DNA from: Acidobacteriota bacterium
Lineage (GTDB): Bacteria > Acidobacteriota > Vicinamibacteria > Vicinamibacterales > UBA2999
Length of the DNA stretch: 64,000 bases
Direction of reading: 5' to 3'
NCBI GenBank assembly: GCA_016789705.1
Contig: JAEUQR010000129.1
Location: forward strand, 17,015 to 81,014
This document shows positions 27,067 through 38,962 of this stretch, in pieces (positions within the stretch are counted from its first letter, which is position 1; each line of letters starts with the position of its first letter). Below the pieces are notes generated by a model, which did not search any database, was not told the DNA's origin, and saw only the letters and a list, made by a program, of their open reading frames with translations. The translations under genes were made by a program, and so were the position numbers.

Positions 27067-28980
27067 TCACAGCACGATGCGCGCGTCGCCCACGCGGCGT
27101 GTCACTCGCTCCCTATCCAGATACTCCAGCAGCGGAATCGCGTACTTGCGCGTGACGTTGTAGGTGTCCTTGAAGGTCTTCACGTCCACCGTCGCCCGGC
27201 CGTCCGGCGCCGCGTCCCTCCGGGCACGAATCTCCCCCTTCAGCCGCTCAAGCACCTCGACGTGGTACACGAGCGTGTCGATGCGCACGAGCGTCTTCGC
27301 CTTGACGAGGAGCTGCAGCAGCGTCTCGATCACCGCGGCCGGCCGCCGGGCCTCGCCCGGCAGCGCGACCACGTCCGGCGGCGCCAGGCCGGCGTCGCGG
27401 AAGCGCTGGTCGAGCCAGGCACGCGTGGCCTCGTCCTCCGCCGACAACGCCACGCGGTGCGAGGCCAGCGCCAGCGTGTCGGTGGCCACGATCCGGCCAG
27501 CCGCCGCGAGCGACCCGACGACGCTGTCCACCACCGGCGGCGGCACCGCGCGGAACCAGCGGCCGCGCGCGTCTTCCAGGCCCGGTCCCGCGGCGAGCGG
27601 CTGGGCGCGGTGGAACTCGGCGAGCCCGGCGAGCATCGTCGCAATCGGTCGCACCAGCGCCGCCGAGGCCACGACCCAGTCACCGCCGCGCACGGCTGCG
27701 TCCGCGGCCACCAGCCGGTCGACGACGGCGAGGACCTCCGCGCGCGTCGCGCCCACGCGCCGCGCCAGGTCCGGCACGGACACCCCCGACGGTCCGGCGG
27801 ACGTGACGAGCACCCCAATCGCGGCGGCACGGTCGGCGAGGACGTCGCGCTGCACGGCCAGTGCCGCCATGCGGGCCACCCCGCGCGGGGTGCGTACACC
27901 GGGCCGCGGCGGCAGCGGGTCGAGCACAACACCGCCACCGATTGTGACGAGCGGCGAATAGCTGCGCACGATGAGGCGGTCACCGCGAGTGAGCACGGCC
28001 GGCGCTTCGAAGCGCAGCCGCACGTCGGCCTCGCCGCCGGCCGCGACCACCCCCGCCTCCCCCGCCACCGACACCCGCGCCAGCAGTTCCGCGGTGCCCT
28101 GGTGCACGCGCACACGCGCGCCGTGCTTGAGCGTGGCGCCCGGCAACATCGTCAGATGCACATCGGCGCGCCGGGTCGCGGCGAGCGCACCGGGCGTCGC
28201 CAGGACGCTCCCGCGCGGCACGTCGGCCACGTCGACGCCGGCCAGATTCACGGCCACCCGCTTGCCTGCCGTGACGCGTGGCCGCGCGCCGCCGTGCATG
28301 TGCAGGCCCCGGACCTTGACGAGCCGCTCGTCGGGCAGCAGCGCCAGTTCGTCATCGACGGCGATGGTGCCGTGCACGAGCGTGCCGGTGACCACGGTGC
28401 CGAAGCCCTTCAGCGTGAAGGCGCGGTCGACGGGCAGGCGCGCCGCGCCGCGATCGTTGCGTGTCGGGACGTCGCGCGCCAGCGCGGCAATCGCGCGCCG
28501 CAGCACGTCGAGGCCGTCGCCCGTGCGGGCCGACACCGACACGATCGGCGCGCCCTCGAGGAACGAACCGGCGACCAGCTCGCGCACCTCCTCGATCACG
28601 AGCTCCGTCATCCCCGGCTCGGCCGCATCCGTCTTCGTGACGACGACGAGGCCGCGCCCCACGTCGAGCAGCCGGCAGATGTCGAAGTGCTCGCGCGTCT
28701 GCGGCATCACCGATTCGTCGGCGGCGACGACAAGCAGCACGAGGTCGATGCCGCCCACACCGGCCAGCATGGCGCGTACGAAGCGTTCATGCCCGGGCAC
28801 GTCCACGAACGACGCCATCACGTCGTCGGCCACCGGCGCATGCGCGAAACCGAGCTCGATGGTGATCCCGCGCGCCTTCTCTTCCTTCAGGCGATCAGGG
28901 TCGGTGCCCGTCAGCGCCGTGACGAGCGCGCTCTTTCCGTGGTCGATGTGCCCGGCCGTGCCCACGACGATCGTGCGCAT
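27067..28980 (-). CDS. selB: selenocysteine-specific translation elongation factor SelB
   Basis: SelB delivers Sec-tRNA to UGA codons that carry a SECIS hairpin. The 637 residues begin with an EF-Tu-like G domain (GHIDHGKS at 10-17, [13 protein letters not shown]), then beta-barrel domains, and end with winged-helix domains for SECIS binding (last part [20 protein letters not shown]). It starts one base into the rnr stop codon. Its presence implies that the genome uses selenocysteine, although no selenoprotein, selA, selC or selD is visible here. Confidence 0.95.
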   Translation of the reverse strand: MRTIVVGTAGHIDHGKSALVTALTGTDPDRLKEEKARGITIELGFAHAPVADDVMASFVDVPGHERFVRAMLAGVGGIDLVLLVVAADESVMPQTREHFDICRLLDVGRGLVVVTKTDAAEPGMTELVIEEVRELVAGSFLEGAPIVSVSARTGDGLDVLRRAIAALARDVPTRNDRGAARLPVDRAFTLKGFGTVVTGTLVHGTIAVDDELALLPDERLVKVRGLHMHGGARPRVTAGKRVAVNLAGVDVADVPRGSVLATPGALAATRRADVHLTMLPGATLKHGARVRVHQGTAELLARVSVAGEAGVVAAGGEADVRLRFEAPAVLTRGDRLIVRSYSPLVTIGGGVVLDPLPPRPGVRTPRGVARMAALAVQRDVLADRAAAIGVLVTSAGPSGVSVPDLARRVGATRAEVLAVVDRLVAADAAVRGGDWVVASAALVRPIATMLAGLAEFHRAQPLAAGPGLEDARGRWFRAVPPPVVDSVVGSLAAAGRIVATDTLALASHRVALSAEDEATRAWLDQRFRDAGLAPPDVVALPGEARRPAAVIETLLQLLVKAKTLVRIDTLVYHVEVLERLKGEIRARRDAAPDGRATVDVKTFKDTYNVTRKYAIPLLEYLDRERVTRRVGDARIVL

Positions 28981-31259
28981 CAGCGGCCGCCCCGCTTCTT
29001 CGCGCTCCGCTCGCGGCGGCCGTCGCGCCGCCGCTTCCCCGTGCGCGGCGGCGCCGGGCGGCCCTTCTTCGGCGAGGCGTGGCTGCGCCTGGGGCCGCGC
29101 GTCCGCTCGTCCCGACGTACCCGCTCGAGCACTTCGGCGATGCCGAGCTCGACCTGGCGGCGGTCCATGTCGACCCGGAGCACCTGCACACGGACGCCGT
29201 CGCCCAGGCGGAAGATCCGCTGCGTGCGCTCGCCGAAGAGCACACGCGCCTGCTCGTCGAAGCGGTAGAAGTCGTCGGCGAGCGTCGAGACGTGCACCAG
29301 GCCCTCGACGAAGTGGTCGGTCATCTGCACGAACAGGCCGAACGCGGTCACACCCGTGACGTAGCCGGCGAAGACTTCGCCGACCTTGTCGGTCATGAAG
29401 CGGACCTTCTTCCACTGCAGGAGCTCACGCTCGGCCTCCTGCGCGCGCCGCTCCATCGCCGAGGTGTGCTGCGCCACTTCGGGCAGCGCCTCCTCGAGCT
29501 CGGCGCGCCGCTCCTCGTCGGCGAGGCCGTGCCGCAGCTCGCGCAGGACGCGGTGCACGACGAGGTCCGGGTAGCGACGGATCGGCGACGTGAAGTGGGT
29601 ATAGGTGTGCGCGGCGAGCCCGAAGTGACCGAGGTTCTGGGCGTCGTAGCGCGCCTTCTGCATCGTGCGCAGCATGAGGAAGGCAATCGGACGTTCCTCG
29701 GGCGTGCCCTTGATGCGATCCACAAGCCGCTGGAAGTCGCGCGGATGCACGCCGCCGGGCGCGGCCTCGAGACCGACGCCGAGCGACGAGACGAAGTCCT
29801 CGAACTCGAGCACGCGCAGCGGTTCCGGCGCCTCGTGCACGCGGTAGAGCGACGGCATCCCCTGCGCTTCGAGGTGCGCGGCCACCGTTTCGTTGGCGAG
29901 GAGCATGAACTCCTCGATGAGCCGGTGGGCGACGTTGCGCTCGGCGGCGACGATGTCGAAGATGGCGCCGTCCGCGTCTACCCGTACCTCGGCCTCCGGC
30001 AGGTCGAAGTCGATCGACCCGCGGCGGCGGCGGCGTCCGTTCAGCACGGTGAAGAGCTCGTGCATCAGCTCGAAGGTGGGCACGAGCGCGTGGTAGGTCT
30101 CGCGCAACGCCGGGTCGCGTTCGGCGACGATGCCGTTGACGGCGGTGTAGGTCATGCGCGCCCGGCTGTGGATGACGCCGTCGTGCAGTTCGTAGCGCAC
30201 CACGTCCCCCTGACGGTTCACCTCCATCAGGCAGCTCTGCACGAGCCGATCGACGTGCGGATTCAGACTGCAGACGCCGGTCGCCAGTTCGTGCGGGAAC
30301 ATGTGCACGGCGCGCTCGGGGAAATACACCGAGGTGCCGCGCTCGAAACCGTCGAGGTCGAGCGCGCTGCCCTCGCGCACGTAGTGCGCCACGTCGGCGA
30401 TGTGCACGCCGAGCCAGTAATGCCCGTTCGGCCGCCGCGTGAGGGAGATGGCGTCGTCGAAGTCGCGGGCGTGCTCGCCGTCGATCGTGACCACGATGTC
30501 GCCGCGAAAATCGGTGCGGCCGGCGATTTCGTGCGGATGCACGGCCGCGTCACGGGCCCGCGCTTCGGCCACCGCGTCGGGCGCGTGGTCGTCGGGGATC
30601 CCATGTTTGCGCAGCACGACCTCGGTATCGACGCCGGGATCGTCGAGCGGACCCAGCACCTCCACGACGCGGCCGGCGGCATCGGCCGTCGGGCCGGGCC
30701 AGCGCGTGATCTCGACGGTGACCATGTCGCCGTCGGCGGCCTCGAGCAGCGCGTCGGCCGGCACGCGGATATCGGTGTCGAGCCGCGCATCGAAGGGCCG
30801 CACGAGCGCCACGCCGCGACGGTCGCGCCGTACCTGGCCCACGATCCGCGCGCTGCGGCGCTCCCGCACTTCGAGGATGCGGCCTTCGAGACGACCGGTC
30901 TCACGCCCCGACTCGACGCGCGCGACGACGCGGTCACCGTGCATGGCGCCGCCGCGGCGCGAGGCCGGGATGAATACATCGGGCCCGCCGCCCTCCGGCA
31001 GCACGAAGGCGATGCCGCTGGCGTGTCCCTGCAGCCGCCCCGTGACGTCGTGCACGCGGTCGGGCAGCGTGTAGCGGTTGCCGCGCACGACGACGAGCGC
31101 GCCTTCGGCCACGAGCGCCTTCAGCTCTCGGCGGAACGTCGCCTGCACCTCGCGAGGGATCGCGAGCTGGCGTGCCAGATCGCGGGTCGTCGCCGGCGGA
31201 CCGGCCGCCGCGCGGAGCTGTTCGAGGAGGTGATGACGATCGAGCGCAGGCACGGGCAC
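28980..31259 (-). CDS. rnr: ribonuclease R
   Basis: RNase R is a processive 3'-5' exoribonuclease that can digest structured RNA. The 759 residues show an N-terminal winged helix, cold-shock-like domains, the RNB catalytic domain with [11 protein letters not shown], and an S1 domain ([20 protein letters not shown]). The tail is very basic ([15 protein letters not shown]). Two GTG codons, at 31259 and 31253, are the possible starts. It follows the glycerate kinase gene by 33 bp and its TGA shares a base with the selB ATG. Confidence 0.95.
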   Translation of the reverse strand: MPVPALDRHHLLEQLRAAAGPPATTRDLARQLAIPREVQATFRRELKALVAEGALVVVRGNRYTLPDRVHDVTGRLQGHASGIAFVLPEGGGPDVFIPASRRGGAMHGDRVVARVESGRETGRLEGRILEVRERRSARIVGQVRRDRRGVALVRPFDARLDTDIRVPADALLEAADGDMVTVEITRWPGPTADAAGRVVEVLGPLDDPGVDTEVVLRKHGIPDDHAPDAVAEARARDAAVHPHEIAGRTDFRGDIVVTIDGEHARDFDDAISLTRRPNGHYWLGVHIADVAHYVREGSALDLDGFERGTSVYFPERAVHMFPHELATGVCSLNPHVDRLVQSCLMEVNRQGDVVRYELHDGVIHSRARMTYTAVNGIVAERDPALRETYHALVPTFELMHELFTVLNGRRRRRGSIDFDLPEAEVRVDADGAIFDIVAAERNVAHRLIEEFMLLANETVAAHLEAQGMPSLYRVHEAPEPLRVLEFEDFVSSLGVGLEAAPGGVHPRDFQRLVDRIKGTPEERPIAFLMLRTMQKARYDAQNLGHFGLAAHTYTHFTSPIRRYPDLVVHRVLRELRHGLADEERRAELEEALPEVAQHTSAMERRAQEAERELLQWKKVRFMTDKVGEVFAGYVTGVTAFGLFVQMTDHFVEGLVHVSTLADDFYRFDEQARVLFGERTQRIFRLGDGVRVQVLRVDMDRRQVELGIAEVLERVRRDERTRGPRRSHASPKKGRPAPPRTGKRRRDGRRERSAKKRGGR

Positions 31260-31292
31260 AGTCGCGGCGCCGACGGCCGCGGCCCAAGCGTA

Positions 31293-32627
31293 TCAGGCCG
31301 GGCCGGTGAGCAGCACCTGCAGATCGCCGACGTTCGTGCCGGTGGGCCCGAGACACACGAGGTCACCGGTGGCGTCGAGGTAGCGATACGCGTCGTTGTC
31401 GTCGAGGGCCCGCGCCGCATCGACCCCGGCGGTGACGGCGCGCGCCGCCGTCGCTGCGTCCACGATGGCGCCGGCCGCATCGGTCGGGCCGTCGATGCCA
31501 TCGGTGCCGATTGACGCCACGACGGTGGCGCCGCCGTGCGCCGCCAGCGTCTCCACGAGTGCGACGGCGAACTCCTGGTTCCGGCCGCCGCGCCCATGGC
31601 CGCGCACGCGCACGGTGGTCTCGCCGCTCGTGATGAGTGCACACGGCCGGCCCGCTGTCGCAGTGGCGGCGAGTGCCGTCCGCCACCACAGCAGAGCGGC
31701 GGTTCGCGCTTCGCCGGTAATCGGCGGGTCGAGCACGATCGGGGTGTAGCCGCGGGCGGCAGCCGCCGTGGCCGCTCCGGCCATCGCCTGGCGGCGGCCG
31801 CCGATGACCTCGGCCGTCGCGCGCGCCAGCCGCGAGTCCCCGGCCTTCGGCGTCTCGGGCAAGGCGCCACGGCGTCCGGCCTCGAGAATCGCCCGCACCT
31901 CGGCCGGCAGGCCGTCCCAGCCGCCATACCGCTCGACAGCCGCCGCGGCGTCGGCCCAGGTCGAACCGTCGGGTACGGACGGCCCCGAGCCGATCACGCT
32001 GAGATCGTCGCCAATCACGTCCGAGATGGCGAAGGTCACGACCGTCCCGGGACACGACGCGGCCAGGCGGCCGCCCTTCACGCGCGACAGGTGCTTGCGC
32101 ACGGCGTTGAGCGCCGTGATGTCGGCCCCGCCCGTCATGACGTGCGCCACGGCCCGCTGCTTGACGGCGAGCGTCACCCCCTCAATCGGCGCCGCCATGA
32201 GCGCGCTTGCGCCCCCGGAGAGCAGGCAGACGAGGCATCCCTCCGGCGGGACGCGGGCGGCCAGCGTGAGCGCGAGACGAGCGCCCTCTTCGCTGCCGGC
32301 GGTGGCAAACGGATGCCCGCCCTCGACGAACGACGCGGGCAGGTGCCAGTTGTTCGGACGATGCGGCGCGATGACGAGTCCGTGCGCGACGGGCCAGGGC
32401 GGAGCGGCGGCAAACGTCTCGTACATCCCGGCCGCCGCCTTCCCCACCGCGATGACGTGCAGGCCGCCGCCGTGCGTCGGGCCCGGAAGGCGCCGCACGG
32501 CATCGGCCACGCGCGGCATGAGCACACGGGGCGACACCGCATCGACACCGGCGGCGGCGATGGCGAGCGCATCAGCGCGACGGGAGCCGCCGAGGGCGGC
32601 TAGTTGATGCGGAGCGGGTCGGTCCAA
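31293..32627 (-). CDS. glycerate 2-kinase, MOFRL/DUF4147 family
   Basis: The 444 residues match the GckA/TtuD-type glycerate kinases that use ATP to phosphorylate D-glycerate: VIAVGKAAAGM near the start, LLSGGASALMAAP, the SDVIGDDLSVIGSGPSVPD loop, and a C-terminal MOFRL domain (LITSGETTVRV, GGRNQEFAVAL, IGTDGIDGPTDAAG). The long frame starts at a TTG overlapping the upstream small gene by 28 bp; a later internal start cannot be excluded. Metabolically it would feed glycerate into lower glycolysis. Confidence 0.88.
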   Translation of the reverse strand: MDRPAPHQLAALGGSRRADALAIAAAGVDAVSPRVLMPRVADAVRRLPGPTHGGGLHVIAVGKAAAGMYETFAAAPPWPVAHGLVIAPHRPNNWHLPASFVEGGHPFATAGSEEGARLALTLAARVPPEGCLVCLLSGGASALMAAPIEGVTLAVKQRAVAHVMTGGADITALNAVRKHLSRVKGGRLAASCPGTVVTFAISDVIGDDLSVIGSGPSVPDGSTWADAAAAVERYGGWDGLPAEVRAILEAGRRGALPETPKAGDSRLARATAEVIGGRRQAMAGAATAAAARGYTPIVLDPPITGEARTAALLWWRTALAATATAGRPCALITSGETTVRVRGHGRGGRNQEFAVALVETLAAHGGATVVASIGTDGIDGPTDAAGAIVDAATAARAVTAGVDAARALDDNDAYRYLDATGDLVCLGPTGTNVGDLQVLLTGPA

Positions 32628-32908
32628 GCCGACAGCCTGGTCACGACGTCGAACTCTTTGAGCAGGCGGGCGACGACCACATCGGCGTCGGCCTTGTGCG
32701 AGAGCGCGTCGATCTCCGAGATGATGCGGCAGAGCGCAACTTCAACCGACCGGATGGCGTGTTCCGAGAAGTATTCGCGCTGGGCATCCAGGCATTCCTG
32801 GTGCTTCACGAATTCTTCACGGTAGAAATCGATGAGGGAGAGTACAGGGACAGCCGGGAGGGGGCGGGCACTCAGGAAGTGCGGCATGGGGCCTCGGGTC
32901 CTGTGCAT
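32600..32908 (-). CDS. small conserved-looking protein of unknown function
   Basis: I do not recognise this 102-residue protein. It is mostly helical and charged, with FYREEFVKHQECLDAQREYF and SEIDALSHKADADVVVARLL. It has no signal peptide, and two Cys that do not form a metal motif. Starts are possible at ATG 32908 or 32887; the second has GAGG a few bases upstream. It stands first behind a consensus promoter, ahead of glycerate kinase, rnr and selB. Confidence 0.6.
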   Translation of the reverse strand: MHRTRGPMPHFLSARPLPAVPVLSLIDFYREEFVKHQECLDAQREYFSEHAIRSVEVALCRIISEIDALSHKADADVVVARLLKEFDVVTRLSAWTDPLRIN

Positions 32909-32926
32909 TCAGTCAGCGTGTCTTCG

Positions 32927-32955
32927 AGTGTAGGTCGGGCCCCGGCACCTGTCAA
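32927..32955 (-). promoter_or_regulatory. sigma-70 promoter inside the 3' end of ftsX
   Basis: On the minus strand a perfect TTGACA is followed after 17 bp by TACACT, the best promoter match I found in the window. The -35 overlaps the ftsX stop codon, so the unknown gene, glycerate kinase, rnr and selB can be transcribed apart from the pckA-gatB-ftsEX genes. Confidence 0.75.
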
Positions 32956-33851
32956 CGGGCCAGCGGGCCTTGCGGATCCCACTTCCAGGTCGCCAGCAGC
33001 CCCGCCGCGGCGCCGACGAGCGCCCCGCCAGCGAGCAGACCTGCGATATCGGTCCAGAGCAATGGCCGGATGGCGTCGGACCCGAGGGCGGCGGCGAGCG
33101 GCCCGAGCGCGCGGCTGAGCGCACGTCCGAGCAGCGCCAGGCCGCCGAGTGCGGCGAGCGCGCCGAGCGCGCCCTGAATGGCGCCTTCGACCACGAACGG
33201 CCCGCGGATGAAGGCCACGGGTGCGCCGACAAGGGCCATGATCCCGATTTCGTCGCGGCGGGCCTCGAACGAGAGGCGCACCACCGCGACGACCGTCGTG
33301 GCTGCGCCGAGCACGAGAGCGAGGGCCGCGAGCCAGCCCGCCGTGCGCAGCGCCGTGATGACGGCGATGAGCCGTGAGAGCCACTGCCGGTCGAAGCGGA
33401 CGTCGGCCACGCCGGGCATCGCCGCCAGGCTCGCGGCCAGCGCGTCGGCTCCCGCCATGCCGGCTTCGGAGAGCCGGACTTCGAACGACGCCGGAAACGG
33501 ATTGGCATCGAGCGACGCCGTGACGTCCCCGAGTTCGGGGAACTCGGCGCCGAAACGCGCCAGCGCCTGCTCCTTCGACACCGGCGTCACGCCGGCCGCC
33601 AGTCCGCTTCGATCGATCACCTGGCGGATGGCGGCCTGCTCCGCCTCGGTCACGACGTCATCCAGGTAGACGGAGACCTCCGCGGCTTCCGACCATCCGC
33701 CGGCCACACGTTCGACCGTGCCGGAGACGACGCGGAACGCGCCGAGCATGGCAAACGCCACGGCAATCGTGGCAATCGAGAGCAGCAGCGTCCAGCGGGC
33801 GCGGGCCAGGCTGGCCACCGCCTCCTGCCACGCGTAGGCCAGCGCCCTCAT
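32952..33851 (-). CDS. ftsX: cell-division ABC transporter permease FtsX
   Basis: FtsX is the four-helix membrane partner of FtsE and transmits ATP hydrolysis to periplasmic peptidoglycan hydrolases during division. The 299 residues show helix 1 (WTLLLSIATIAVAFAMLGAF), a periplasmic domain (about 45-170) and three C-terminal helices with the conserved FEARRDEIGIMALVGA loop. It overlaps ftsE as ATGA. Confidence 0.94.
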   Translation of the reverse strand: MRALAYAWQEAVASLARARWTLLLSIATIAVAFAMLGAFRVVSGTVERVAGGWSEAAEVSVYLDDVVTEAEQAAIRQVIDRSGLAAGVTPVSKEQALARFGAEFPELGDVTASLDANPFPASFEVRLSEAGMAGADALAASLAAMPGVADVRFDRQWLSRLIAVITALRTAGWLAALALVLGAATTVVAVVRLSFEARRDEIGIMALVGAPVAFIRGPFVVEGAIQGALGALAALGGLALLGRALSRALGPLAAALGSDAIRPLLWTDIAGLLAGGALVGAAAGLLATWKWDPQGPLAR

Positions 33852-34510
33852 GCGTCGGCCCTCGCTCCGCGCGTCGACTCGAGGTGCAGCACGCGCCGCC
33901 CGACGTGCGCGATGAGCGCGCGGTCGTGGGTGGCGACGAGCACCGTCGTGCCGGCAGCGTTGATGTCGCGGAAGACATCCATGATCTCGAGCGACAGGTC
34001 GGGGTCGAGGTTGCCTGTCGGCTCATCGGCCAGCACGACCTGCGGCTCGTTCACGAGCGCGCGGGCGATGGCGATGCGCTGCTGCTCTCCGCCCGACAGC
34101 TCCGGCGGATACGCGAGGGCGCGGTGCTGCAGGCCGACACCTTTCAACACCTGATACGTGCGCCGGCGCTGCTGCTCGACCGGCACACCCAGCACCCGCA
34201 TCACGAAGGCGACGTTGTCGAAGACCGTCTTCGTCGGGATGAGTTTGAAGTCCTGGAAGACGACGCCGAGCGAGCGCCGGTACGCCTGCACCTCGCGGGT
34301 CGAGAGCGTCGCCAGTTCACGGCCGCCCACGGTGAGCGTGCCCTCGGTGGGCACCTCCTGGCGTAGCAGCAGGCGCAGCAGCGTGGATTTGCCGGCGCCG
34401 CTTGGTCCGGTAAGGAACACGAACTCGCCCTTCTCCACCGCGAAGGACAGGCGGTCGAGCGCGGTGACGTCGGTGCCGTAGACCTTGGTGACGTTGTGGA
34501 GTTCGATCAC
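33848..34510 (-). CDS. ftsE: cell-division ATP-binding protein FtsE
   Basis: FtsE is the ATPase of the FtsEX complex at the division site. The 220 residues contain Walker A GPSGAGKST, the Q-loop VFQDFKLIPTKTVFDNV, signature [15 protein letters not shown], Walker [13 protein letters not shown] and the switch His in VATHD, all intact. It begins 81 bp after gatB and overlaps ftsX by 4 bp. Confidence 0.95.
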   Translation of the reverse strand: MIELHNVTKVYGTDVTALDRLSFAVEKGEFVFLTGPSGAGKSTLLRLLLRQEVPTEGTLTVGGRELATLSTREVQAYRRSLGVVFQDFKLIPTKTVFDNVAFVMRVLGVPVEQQRRRTYQVLKGVGLQHRALAYPPELSGGEQQRIAIARALVNEPQVVLADEPTGNLDPDLSLEIMDVFRDINAAGTTVLVATHDRALIAHVGRRVLHLESTRGARADA

Positions 34511-34591
34511 GGGAAGTGGCGCCGGCGGCGCGGCCGTCGCGCCGCCGCCGCGGACATAGTAGCAGGGCGCACGACGCGCCGCCGACCGAAA

Positions 34592-36048
<1,457 letters not shown>

Positions 36049-36052
<4 letters not shown>

Positions 36053-37641
36053 ACCCGCGGGCCGGCGGCGACCACCGCGGCATCGACGTCAGCCGCGAAC
36101 GTCCTGAAGTTGTCGACGAACATCTGGGCGAGCTTGCGCGCCTGCGCGTCGTAGGCGGCGCCGTCAGCCCAGGTGCCGCGCGGGTTGAGCACGGCCGCCG
36201 GCACGTCCGGGCAACTCGTCGGCACATCGACGTTGAACACCGGGTGCCGCTCGAAACTCACCTCGTCGAGCGCGCCCGAGAGCGCCGCCCGGATCATGGC
36301 GCGGGTGTAGGCGATCTTCATGCGCGAGCCCACGCCGTACGGGCCGCCGGTCCAGCCGGTGTTCACGAGCCACACCCTGGCGTTGTGCGTCGCGATCTTC
36401 TCGCCGAGCATCTTCGAGTAGACGTTCGGGTTCATCGGCAGGAACGGCGCGCCGAAGCACGTGCTGAACGTGGCGCTCGGTTCGGTCACGCCCTTCTCGG
36501 TGCCGGCCACCTTGGCCGTGTAGCCCGAGAGGAAGTGATACATCGCCGCTTCGGGCGACAGGCGCGCGATCGGCGGCAGCACGCCGAAGGCATCGGCCGT
36601 CAGCATGACGACCGTGGAGGGGTGACCGCCCTGGCCGCCCGGCACGGCGTTGTCGATGAATTCGATCGGGTAGGCGGCGCGGGTGTTCTCGGTGTATCTG
36701 GACGAATCGAGGTCGAGCACACGCGTGACCGGATCGAACTCGACGTTTTCGAGCACCGTGCCGAAACGGCGCGTGGTGCTGTAGATCTGCGGCTCGGCCT
36801 CGGCCGAGAGGCGGATGGTCTTGGCGTAGCAGCCGCCCTCGAAGTTGAACACGCCGCGGTCGCTCCAGCCGTGTTCGTCGTCACCGATGAGGCCGCGTTC
36901 GGGGTCGCTCGAGAGCGTCGTCTTGCCGGTGCCCGAGAGCCCGAAGAAGAGCGCCGTGTCGCCCGACTTGCCGATGTTCGCCGAGCAGTGCATCGGCAGC
37001 ACGCCCTTGAGCGGCAGGACGTAGTTGAGCACGGTGAAGATGGACTTCTTGTTCTCGCCGGCGTAGCTCGTGCCGCCGATGATGACTTCCCTGGCCGCGA
37101 TGTTGACCGCAATCACGCAATCCGACCGCGTGCCGTGCGTGGCCGGATCGGCCTTGAACGTCGGCGCGCAGATGACCGTCCACTCCGGCGAATGGTGGGC
37201 CAGTTCCCCGGCCGTCGGCACGATGAAGAGGTTGCGGACGAACAGGCTGTGCCACGCGTACTCGCTCACCATCCGCACCGGAAGGCGATAGGCAGGGTCG
37301 GCACCGGCGTGCAGGTTCTGGACGAAGAGGTCCTTGTTGCCGAGGTGGGCGACGACATCGGCGCGGAGCGCCGCGTAGTGCTCGGGGGCCAGGGGGCGGT
37401 TGACCTTGCCCCATTGGATGTGAGCCTCGCTCGACGGTTCCTTGACGAAGAACTTGTCGTTCGGCGAACGGCCCGTGTGCTGGCCGGTGCGGCAGACGAG
37501 CGGCCCCTCGGCGGCAAGCATGCCCTCACCGCGCTGCAGCGCATGCTCGTAGAGCACCGCAGCGGTCAGATTCCAGTACACGGACCCGGTCGTCGAGATG
37601 CCGTGTGCGTCCAGTCCGGACGTTCCTTGCGTCGAAGCCAT
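36049..37641 (-). CDS. pckA: phosphoenolpyruvate carboxykinase (ATP)
   Basis: PckA converts oxaloacetate and ATP to phosphoenolpyruvate, CO2 and ADP, the entry step of gluconeogenesis. The 530 residues have the substrate part [11 protein letters not shown], the metal/kinase-1 segment MHCSANIG, the P-loop [11 protein letters not shown] and the second-metal region [17 protein letters not shown] lies 6 nt before the ATG. It has its own promoter and shares a 4-bp stop/start overlap with gatB, an unusual pairing. Confidence 0.96.
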
Positions 37642-37686
37642 TAGGTCTCCCGCGGCCGCGAGCGGAATCTGCGGCCCAATTTACAG

Positions 37687-37716
37687 ATCGTACCGAGCAT
37701 GTTTACGAGAAGTCAA
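37687..37716 (-). promoter_or_regulatory. sigma-70 promoter of pckA
   Basis: On the minus strand TTGACT and TACGAT are 18 bp apart, giving a leader of about 40 nt before the pckA ATG. It lies in the divergent gap shared with the ECF sigma gene. Confidence 0.7.
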
Positions 37717-37734
37717 TACGATGCCGGCTCTTGA

Positions 37735-37740
37735 TAGAAT
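37735..37740 (+). promoter_or_regulatory. -10-like element ahead of the ECF sigma gene
   Basis: TAGAAT lies 36 nt before the ECF sigma start codon. No matching -35 was found; the partly overlapping divergent pckA promoter could allow competition between the two. Confidence 0.3.
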
Positions 37741-37776
37741 CTGTAAACGGCGTGCCCTCGCCGGACGTATCCACAC

Positions 37777-38394
37777 ATGACAGGCGTGCCTTCCGGCCCT
37801 CACCGTGCCACCCAGGCCGACGACGCGTCGGTCGTGGCGGCCGACGTCAAGGGGCTCATCGAGGCCGGCCGCCGCGACGAGGCGGCCGAACGGTTCGGGG
37901 ATCTCGTGACACTGTGGCAGCGCCGGGCCGTACGGCTCGCCTGCTACTACCTCGGGAACGCCGCCGACGCCGATGAGGCCGTGCAGGACGCGTTCGTGAA
38001 GGTATATGCGCACATGACGTCATTCCGGGTCGATCAGCCGTTCGACGCGTGGTTCACGAGAATTCTCGTGAATACGTGCCTCGACCGCCTGAAGAGCCGC
38101 CGACGCACGCCCGGGGCATCCCCTGCCGACGTCCTGGCGGCCGACGCCCTCGACGCCGTGCCCAGCCACGAGCCCTCGCCCGAGCGGCGGCTCCTCGCCG
38201 AATCGAGCTGGCGTGAGGTGGCCGAGGCCGTCCGGGCCCTGCCCGAACGCCAGCGCGACGTGTTCCTGCTCTGTCACATCGATGAGGCGTCGCCGCGCGA
38301 CGCCGCCGAATCCCTCGGGATGAACGCCGCCACCCTGCGCGTACATCTCTTCCGCGCGCTGCGCCGGCTGCGCGGGGTGTTGGGAGCGCCCTGA
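37777..38394 (+). CDS. ECF-type RNA polymerase sigma factor
   Basis: The 205 residues contain sigma region 2 (ACYYLGNAADADEAVQDAFV, PFDAWFTRILVNTCLDRLKS) and region 4 (VRALPERQRDVFLLCHIDEA, then the helix-turn-helix around NAATLRVHLFRALRRL) without region 3, which defines an extracytoplasmic-function sigma factor. The next gene, overlapping by one base, encodes a matching anti-sigma factor. The downstream efflux genes are the likely regulon, and autoregulation is common for this family. I see no clear ribosome-binding site. Confidence 0.9.
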   Translation: MTGVPSGPHRATQADDASVVAADVKGLIEAGRRDEAAERFGDLVTLWQRRAVRLACYYLGNAADADEAVQDAFVKVYAHMTSFRVDQPFDAWFTRILVNTCLDRLKSRRRTPGASPADVLAADALDAVPSHEPSPERRLLAESSWREVAEAVRALPERQRDVFLLCHIDEASPRDAAESLGMNAATLRVHLFRALRRLRGVLGAP

Positions 38395-38957
38395 TGCGAC
38401 TGTTCCGACGCCACCTGGATACCGCGGCCCTGGGCATGAGCCTGGTCGAGCCGCCCGACCGCGCCACCGCGGCGCACCTCGAGTCGTGCGCCCGCTGCCG
38501 GCGCGAGCGCGATCGTCTGGCCACGCGCCTCGCGGCTACGCGCGTGGCCGCCCGGGCCGCTGCCGACGCCGCCTTCTCCCCGGCGGACCTCGACCGCCAG
38601 CGCCAGTCGATTCTCGAGCGGATCGGCCGGCTGGGCGCCGCGGCCCGCGTACTGCCCTTCCCGGCGCCGGCCGCGCCCCGTCCGGCGCCGACGGCGGCGG
38701 ACAGGCGCTGGGTGCTGGCAGCCGCCGCGGCCGGAATCATCCTCGGGATCGGCGTGGGACGGCTGCCAGGCGGCGGACCGGCCACGCCTTCGCCCGCTCC
38801 GGCTCCGGCCGCACGGATGGCCACGGCTGAGCCAGCCGCTGATCCGTTCCGGGACGATCGGCTCCTGAGCGACGTCGAAGAGCTGTTGACCCGCGAAATC
38901 CGTCCGGAGTTCGAAGCCCTCGACGGTCTCACCCCGATCACCTACGAGGCGCGATAA
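38394..38957 (+). CDS. anti-sigma factor with zinc-finger motif and one membrane helix
   Basis: The 187 residues begin with a zinc-binding anti-sigma motif of the HxxxCxxC type (AHLESCARC), followed by a helical sigma-binding stretch. One membrane helix (WVLAAAAAGIILGIGVG, about 102-118) leads to a short periplasmic tail. It would hold the ECF sigma factor at the inner membrane until an envelope signal arrives. Its start overlaps the sigma stop as TGATG. Confidence 0.75.
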   Translation: MRLFRRHLDTAALGMSLVEPPDRATAAHLESCARCRRERDRLATRLAATRVAARAAADAAFSPADLDRQRQSILERIGRLGAAARVLPFPAPAAPRPAPTAADRRWVLAAAAAGIILGIGVGRLPGGGPATPSPAPAPAARMATAEPAADPFRDDRLLSDVEELLTREIRPEFEALDGLTPITYEAR

Positions 38958-38962
38958 GCCAG

